17,127 nt of DNA from the NCBI GenBank assembly GCA_915070235.1, contig CAJZFM010000014.1:1-17127 (forward strand), given 5' to 3'. Source of the stretch: an uncultured Capnocytophaga sp. GTDB taxonomy: Bacteria > Bacteroidota > Bacteroidia > Flavobacteriales > Flavobacteriaceae. Under the pieces are notes generated by a model, which saw only the letters and a program-made list of their open reading frames with translations, did no database searches and was not told the DNA's origin. Shown here piece after piece: positions 13,802 to 17,127 of this stretch. How positions within the stretch are numbered: position 1 is the first letter of the stretch; the number at the start of each line of letters is the position of its first letter. The position numbers were made by a program, and so were the translations under genes.

Positions 13802-14479
13802 ATGAAAAAGATTGTACTCTCTTGTGCCGTTGTGCTTGCCCTTTCTTTGGCAAGTTGTAAGAACAAAGTTGAACAAGCTGCTCAGGCCTACGAGCAAGCT
13901 GCTGACAAGGCCTTGGCTGACTTAGAAAAAGCTACCGCTCAGGCAGAGGTATCCGGCACCTACACCGTAGAACCTTCTTCTGTAATAGAGTGGGTAGGAA
14001 AGAAACCTACTGGCCAACACACAGGAACTATTAGTTTGAAAAGCGGTAGCCTTACCGTAGATAATGGTAATTTCACAGGTGATTTTACTATTGATATGAA
14101 CTCCATTACTGTAACCGACATCACCGAAGCCGACGGTAAGCTCGACCTTGAAGCCCACCTCAAAGGTACAGGTAAGGAAGATGGGGCTGACCACTTCTTC
14201 AATGTAAAGACCTATCCTACTGGGACTTTCAAGCTTACTTCCTTCGACGGAACCAACGTAACTGGGGATCTTACTCTAAAGGGTAAAACCAAAACTATTT
14301 CCTTCCCTGCTACCCTTACCATTGCCGATGGTGAAGTAACCCTTGAGTCTAAGCCTTTTGAAATCAACCGTGTGGATTTCGGAGTGAATTACGCTTCTAA
14401 GTCTATATTCGGTGACCTAAAGGATAAGTTCATCAATGACGAAATCGAACTTGTGGTAAAGGTAAAAGCAAAGAAATAA
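13802..14479 (+). CDS. YceI-like lipid-binding lipoprotein
   Basis: The 225-aa product has a lipoprotein signal peptide (MKKIVLSCAVVLALSLASC, lipobox Cys19), then about 30 residues of Ala/Lys/Glu/Gln-rich helix (VEQAAQAYEQAADKALADLEKATAQAE), then a YceI-type domain of about 175 residues: YTVEPSSVIEWVGKKPTGQHTGTISLKSGS, IDMNSITVTDI, HLKGTGKEDGADHFFNVKTYPTGTF and ASKSIFGDLKDKFINDEIELVVKV at the C-terminus. YceI proteins are lipocalin-like barrels that bind isoprenoid or other long-chain lipids in the periplasm; the ligand here is unknown. The gene has its own -7 box and converges with the next gene, leaving only 9 nt and no visible terminator. Confidence 0.92.
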   Translation: MKKIVLSCAVVLALSLASCKNKVEQAAQAYEQAADKALADLEKATAQAEVSGTYTVEPSSVIEWVGKKPTGQHTGTISLKSGSLTVDNGNFTGDFTIDMNSITVTDITEADGKLDLEAHLKGTGKEDGADHFFNVKTYPTGTFKLTSFDGTNVTGDLTLKGKTKTISFPATLTIADGEVTLESKPFEINRVDFGVNYASKSIFGDLKDKFINDEIELVVKVKAKK

Positions 14480-14488
14480 TCACACGCT

Positions 14489-14971
14489 CTATTTGAGAAA
14501 ACGATTATGCCAACTATGCTCCATGGGCGTTTCCCATGCATGTTGGTACTCATAAAGGTTGGTAACCAAGTTGTTAAAAACAATAGTTTGGTTATCCACC
14601 TTTTTTTGTTGGGCTAATTTCTTGAAATCTACCAAAGGTACATAGTAGATTTCTCCCTCATGGCGGTAGCTTACATTCATCTTGTCCAAGAGCAAAAGAT
14701 TGTGTTTGCGCTCTAAGTCTTGGATAAAGTGAGCCAACTCATCCAAGGAGCAGCCGCCTATATGCTGGTTCTCATCAGCTGCAATGACGATAAAGCGGTC
14801 ATAAGGAATCTCAAAGGCACACCGAACTGACTGTCCATGCGATGCCCATGTGCTAAGGTATGCCTTAAGGTCCGCGCTGATCTGTGTGCGTTCTTCCTCC
14901 GTTAGTAAGCGATTACACGGATAGATCCATACCTGTGCCGTATCTTGTAAAGTGTTGAAGTCAACTAACAT
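14489..14971 (-). CDS. Conserved flavobacterial protein, often labelled 'ABC transporter ATPase'
   Basis: A 160-aa soluble protein of unknown function. I recognise the family from Flavobacteria by VWIYPCNRLLTEEE, SVRCAFEIPYDRFIVIAAD, GGCSLDELAHFIQDLE, LLLLDKMNVSYRHEGEI, NQTIVFNNLVTNLYEYQHAWE and the ending SWHNRFL. Database entries commonly carry the name ABC transporter ATPase, but no Walker A, signature or Walker B motif is present, so that name is not supported. No signal peptide or membrane segment is seen. It lies 26 nt downstream of the toxin gene in the same direction and has no clear promoter in the gap, so it may be transcribed from the toxin-antitoxin promoter. It is conserved and probably a core gene beside which the toxin pair was inserted. 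Confidence 0.8.
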   Translation of the reverse strand: MLVDFNTLQDTAQVWIYPCNRLLTEEERTQISADLKAYLSTWASHGQSVRCAFEIPYDRFIVIAADENQHIGGCSLDELAHFIQDLERKHNLLLLDKMNVSYRHEGEIYYVPLVDFKKLAQQKKVDNQTIVFNNLVTNLYEYQHAWETPMEHSWHNRFLK

Positions 14972-14997
14972 AATGTATATTTAAAGATGTCATTTTA

Positions 14998-15306
14998 CTA
15001 TCCAAATAATTCAGAGTGAGAGCCTAATCTCTCTAAGACAATAGTTTTTTCGTCTTCATCTTGATACCATATAAGTAAGAAATCAGGCTCAATATGACAC
15101 TCATAAGATCCCTTATACTTTCTTATTAGTTTATGAGGTTTCATAGAGGAAGGAATTCCTTCAACTCCCATTTCAGATAAAATCTTTAATGCCTCAACTA
15201 ATTTGAGTACTTTTGTGCCTCCTTTTTTGTGTTTTTTAAGATCCTTTTTGTATGAAGTAGAGGCGGATATGGTGTATAGGATCTCATTTTCCTTAATTTC
15301 CTCCAT
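14998..15306 (-). CDS. YafQ/RelE-family mRNA interferase toxin
   Basis: A 102-aa ribosome-dependent endoribonuclease of the RelE superfamily, YafQ branch. By recalled alignment to E. coli YafQ the active-site set is kept: His58 (KPHKL), His71 (ECHIEPD), Asp75, His97 and Phe101 (LGSHSELFG); Trp68 of YafQ is replaced by Phe76. ISASTSYKKDLKKHKKGG is the usual first helix. The start codon overlaps the antitoxin stop by one base (TAATG), so the two are translationally coupled. The pair is visibly more AT-rich than the flanking genes, which suggests acquisition by transfer. Catalytic residues appear complete, so the toxin is probably functional. Confidence 0.9.
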   Translation of the reverse strand: MEEIKENEILYTISASTSYKKDLKKHKKGGTKVLKLVEALKILSEMGVEGIPSSMKPHKLIRKYKGSYECHIEPDFLLIWYQDEDEKTIVLERLGSHSELFG

Positions 15307-15563
15307 TAGTCTTCCTCACTGAGGATGTCTTCCATCATTTGATTGACATCTGTGTATTTTTTTAGAAGTCCTTTTTTATGTTCTTCTATACTTTGTTTAA
15401 TGGCTTGCTGAGTTTCCTTATTAGGGGTAGCTCTTTCAATAGGCAGATCCTTTTTCACCTTAGTATCTAAAGTCTTAGTTTTTACTTTATACTTTTTAAA
15501 TAAGGATTGAAATATGGGCATATCTATATCATTGATAAATACCTGTAATGCTGTTATACTCAT
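15306..15563 (-). CDS. Antitoxin partner of the YafQ-like toxin
   Basis: An 85-aa acidic-tailed protein encoded directly upstream of the toxin and overlapping it by one base. The C-terminal half (NKETQQAIKQSIEEHKKGLLKKYTDVNQMMEDILSEED) has the usual look of a toxin-wrapping antitoxin tail with Asn-x-Glu-Thr, a helix and a final acidic helix. The N-terminal half (ALQVFINDIDMPIFQSLFKKYKVKTK) reads as one strand followed by a helix and is not an evident ribbon-helix-helix like DinJ or RelB, so the DNA-binding mode is unclear. Neutralising the toxin and repressing the shared promoter are inferred from position. Confidence 0.8.
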   Translation of the reverse strand: MSITALQVFINDIDMPIFQSLFKKYKVKTKTLDTKVKKDLPIERATPNKETQQAIKQSIEEHKKGLLKKYTDVNQMMEDILSEED

Positions 15564-15579
15564 AAGATTTATTTTTCTG

Positions 15580-15614
15580 CAAAGATACGAATTTAATCAT
15601 TACAAGATCGTATC
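15580..15614 (-). promoter_or_regulatory. -7 box and inverted repeat, likely toxin-antitoxin promoter-operator
   Basis: On the minus strand TATCTTTG (15580-15587) fits the -7 consensus 17 nt before the antitoxin ATG. The inverted repeat GATACGA (15584-15590) and TCGTATC (15608-15614), 17 nt apart, overlaps this box and would place a bound antitoxin over the promoter. No TTG sits at the usual 19-21 nt distance. Confidence 0.55.
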
Positions 15615-15654
15615 GTGTTAATTATTTACCCCATTTAAATTTCTTTTATTTTTA

Positions 15655-15686
15655 TTTGGATTTGTACTAAATAAAACGTACCTTTG
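15655..15686 (+). promoter_or_regulatory. Promoter of the outer-membrane barrel gene
   Basis: TTTG at 15655-15658 and TACCTTTG at 15679-15686 are separated by 20 nt, a full Bacteroidota promoter. The leader to the ATG at 15720 is about 27 nt and A-rich, with no Shine-Dalgarno. Confidence 0.78.
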
Positions 15687-15719
15687 TACGCTCTAAAAAC
15701 ACAAATTTAAATCTTTATA

Positions 15720-17069
15720 ATGAAAAAAATACTCTCCATTTGTTTTGGATTATGTGGGGTTAGTATGCTCTTGGCACAGGAGCAGCCCGATTATACTACA
15801 CTGAAGGCACAACTTAAAGAGGAGATCCTGCGGGAAATAGACCAAAGGGACAGCGTGGTCAAAGCACTATCTCCCAGCCCTCTAAGTAAGGATCGCTTCT
15901 CCTTCTCTGGTTATGGAGCTGTGAATTACTACAAATATGGCACTTATGATACTGACTTGGATATCAAGGACAAGATAGATGTAGAGCGGCTTAACCTTTA
16001 CTTAGGTTATCGTTTCAACGACTGGATTTCTATGCGTTCCGAAGTGGAGTTTGAGCATGGCGGTACGGGTGCTACTATGGAATTGGACATTTTGGAGGAA
16101 TCAGGGGAGTTCGAACAAGAGATTGAAGCGGGTGGTGAGGTGAAGCTCGAACAGTTGTACTTGGATTTCCAGTTGCGCCCTTACTTCAATGTGAGAGCAG
16201 GACGGGTGAAGCTTCGTACCAACTTAGCACAATTACTTGACAGACCTACTTCTTACTTTACCACTCATAAGCCCGAAATGGAAAATGAAATACTTCCCTT
16301 GGGTTGGTATGAGAATGGAGTGCAGTTCTACGGGACATTCGCTAAGCGCTTCCGTTATGAGCTCTCTGTTACTAATGGCTTAGACGCTACAGGCTTTAGT
16401 ACCCGTAATTGGATAAAGAAAGGACATCAGGTGCGTTTTGAAATGGCCAATGCCGAAACCCCTGCCCTAAGTGCTCGTATAGATTATCTCTTTGGCAAGA
16501 GCAAACATACCTTTGTAGGGATAGGGGGGTATATCAACAATGCAGCGCCTAATCGTCCTAAGTCGGATATAGATAAGTCGGCTTATGTAACCCTCTTTAC
16601 GGCTCATCTTTCCTATGACGAAGGGCCTTTGCGTTTCAATACGGCCTTTGTCTTTGGAAATTTGGAAAACTCCGATGTGGTTACCCGTGCCAATCGTGGC
16701 CTTTCCAAAGGCTTAGGGGTAAAGCGCAATGTAATAGGTAAGCAAGCCCTTGGTCTTTCTGCCGAACTGGGATATGAAGTGCTTTCTTTGACTAACTATA
16801 CAGGGGAGCAAAAGCTCTATCCGTTCGTACGTTATGACTATTATGATACCATGTATGCGGTGGAGGGCTATGTGATTAAGCAAGATCGCTGGGAGCGTAA
16901 GGCCTTTACCACAGGGGTGAACTGGTTCATTATCCCACAGATCTTGGTCAAGGCACAATACCAATGGCGCAGACTCGGAGGCGAACACTATCACCTCATT
17001 ACCAAGCTGCCTATCGGGCGAGGAGCTCAAGAAAATACCTTCTCCCTCGGCGTGGCTTTCTCTTTCTAA
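15720..17069 (+). CDS. Predicted outer-membrane beta-barrel porin
   Basis: The 449-aa product has a signal peptide (MKKILSICFGLCGVSMLLAQ, cleavage expected near Ala19/Gln20), a short charged helix (YTTLKAQLKEEILREIDQRDSVVKAL, about 25-50) and then a long run of alternating aromatic/polar strands starting at FSFSGYGAVNYYKYG and ending in FSLGVAFSF with a C-terminal Phe, the usual outer-membrane barrel ending. The helix before the barrel and the strand pattern recall OprP-type or anion-selective porins of Bacteroidota; the substrate cannot be read from the sequence. It has its own promoter and is followed after 26 nt by another gene in the same direction, so the two are probably co-transcribed. 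Confidence 0.85.
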   Translation: MKKILSICFGLCGVSMLLAQEQPDYTTLKAQLKEEILREIDQRDSVVKALSPSPLSKDRFSFSGYGAVNYYKYGTYDTDLDIKDKIDVERLNLYLGYRFNDWISMRSEVEFEHGGTGATMELDILEESGEFEQEIEAGGEVKLEQLYLDFQLRPYFNVRAGRVKLRTNLAQLLDRPTSYFTTHKPEMENEILPLGWYENGVQFYGTFAKRFRYELSVTNGLDATGFSTRNWIKKGHQVRFEMANAETPALSARIDYLFGKSKHTFVGIGGYINNAAPNRPKSDIDKSAYVTLFTAHLSYDEGPLRFNTAFVFGNLENSDVVTRANRGLSKGLGVKRNVIGKQALGLSAELGYEVLSLTNYTGEQKLYPFVRYDYYDTMYAVEGYVIKQDRWERKAFTTGVNWFIIPQILVKAQYQWRRLGGEHYHLITKLPIGRGAQENTFSLGVAFSF

Positions 17070-17095
17070 AAAAGTTTAATTAATACCGATATTTT

Positions 17096-17127
17096 ATGAG
17101 TAAAAGAATTCTAACACTCAGCCTTGT
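17096..17127 (+). CDS. Start of a gene cut by the window end
   Basis: An ATG at 17096 opens MSKRILTLSL up to the window edge, which looks like the start of a signal peptide or membrane segment (two basic residues, then hydrophobic). It follows the porin gene by 26 nt on the same strand. Only ten codons are visible, so no product can be named. Confidence 0.55.
   Translation, partial: MSKRILTLSL

Noticed and set aside
15306..15563. Ribbon-helix-helix antitoxin (DinJ type)
   Set aside because: Position fits, but the N-terminal strand-helix does not show the usual pattern, so only a general antitoxin call is made.

Overview
The window looks like a chromosomal segment of a Flavobacteriaceae bacterium (phylum Bacteroidota); an oral Capnocytophaga-like organism is my best guess, held loosely. 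Several genes are preceded by the Bacteroidota sigma-factor pattern (TTG or TTTG about 20 nt before TAnnTTTG), two complete lipoproteins have short lipobox signal peptides ending in LASC or VVAC, and the genes include flavobacterial families such as the so-called 'ABC transporter ATPase' protein without ATPase motifs. There is no prophage, insertion sequence, CRISPR array, rRNA or tRNA that I can recognise.

Layout. 1-420: 3' part of a coiled-coil lipoprotein gene (+). 430-4663: three leftward genes, an Uup-like ABC-F ATPase, the DNA-repair SMC-like protein RecN and a YdjA-like nitroreductase; the gaps on both sides of recN consist almost wholly of short repeats. 4664-5045: a repeat-rich spacer with a clear rightward promoter. 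5046-6345: a split HipA kinase (HipS-like then HipT-like genes, overlapping by 8 nt) with no HipB gene beside it. 6457-7752: hemL. 7753-8243: a 490-bp gap with a large hairpin element, a leftward terminator hairpin and more repeats. 8244-9098: a glycerophosphodiester phosphodiesterase lipoprotein (-). 9167-12427: the leftward tig-clpP-clpX operon, with a good promoter and a strong intrinsic terminator. 12552-13706: a lone beta-ketoacyl synthase (-). 13802-14479: a YceI-like lipoprotein (+). 14489-15563: a leftward group made of an antitoxin, a YafQ/RelE toxin and the conserved flavobacterial protein. 15720-17069: an outer-membrane beta-barrel protein (+), followed by the first codons of another secreted or membrane protein.

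The housekeeping part covers protein quality control (trigger factor delivers or folds nascent chains, ClpXP degrades them), DNA break repair (RecN), tetrapyrrole synthesis (HemL) and translation or ribosome rescue (ABC-F). The accessory part is two toxin-antitoxin-like modules, a HipST kinase pair and a YafQ pair.

The most unusual feature is a set of intergenic arrays whose units differ in sequence (TAATGAT, AATGTTC, GGTCAGA, TCACTAT, AACTCAA, AGTGAAA types) but share a 7-nt period. They abut or overlap start and stop codons: the element TAATGATTAATGCCA supplies or touches the stop codon of recN, the nitroreductase gene and the phosphodiesterase gene, and a shared GAAAAGTGAAGA supplies the stop of hipT and of the ketoacyl synthase gene. 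The nitroreductase appears to have lost its C-terminal tail at such a junction.
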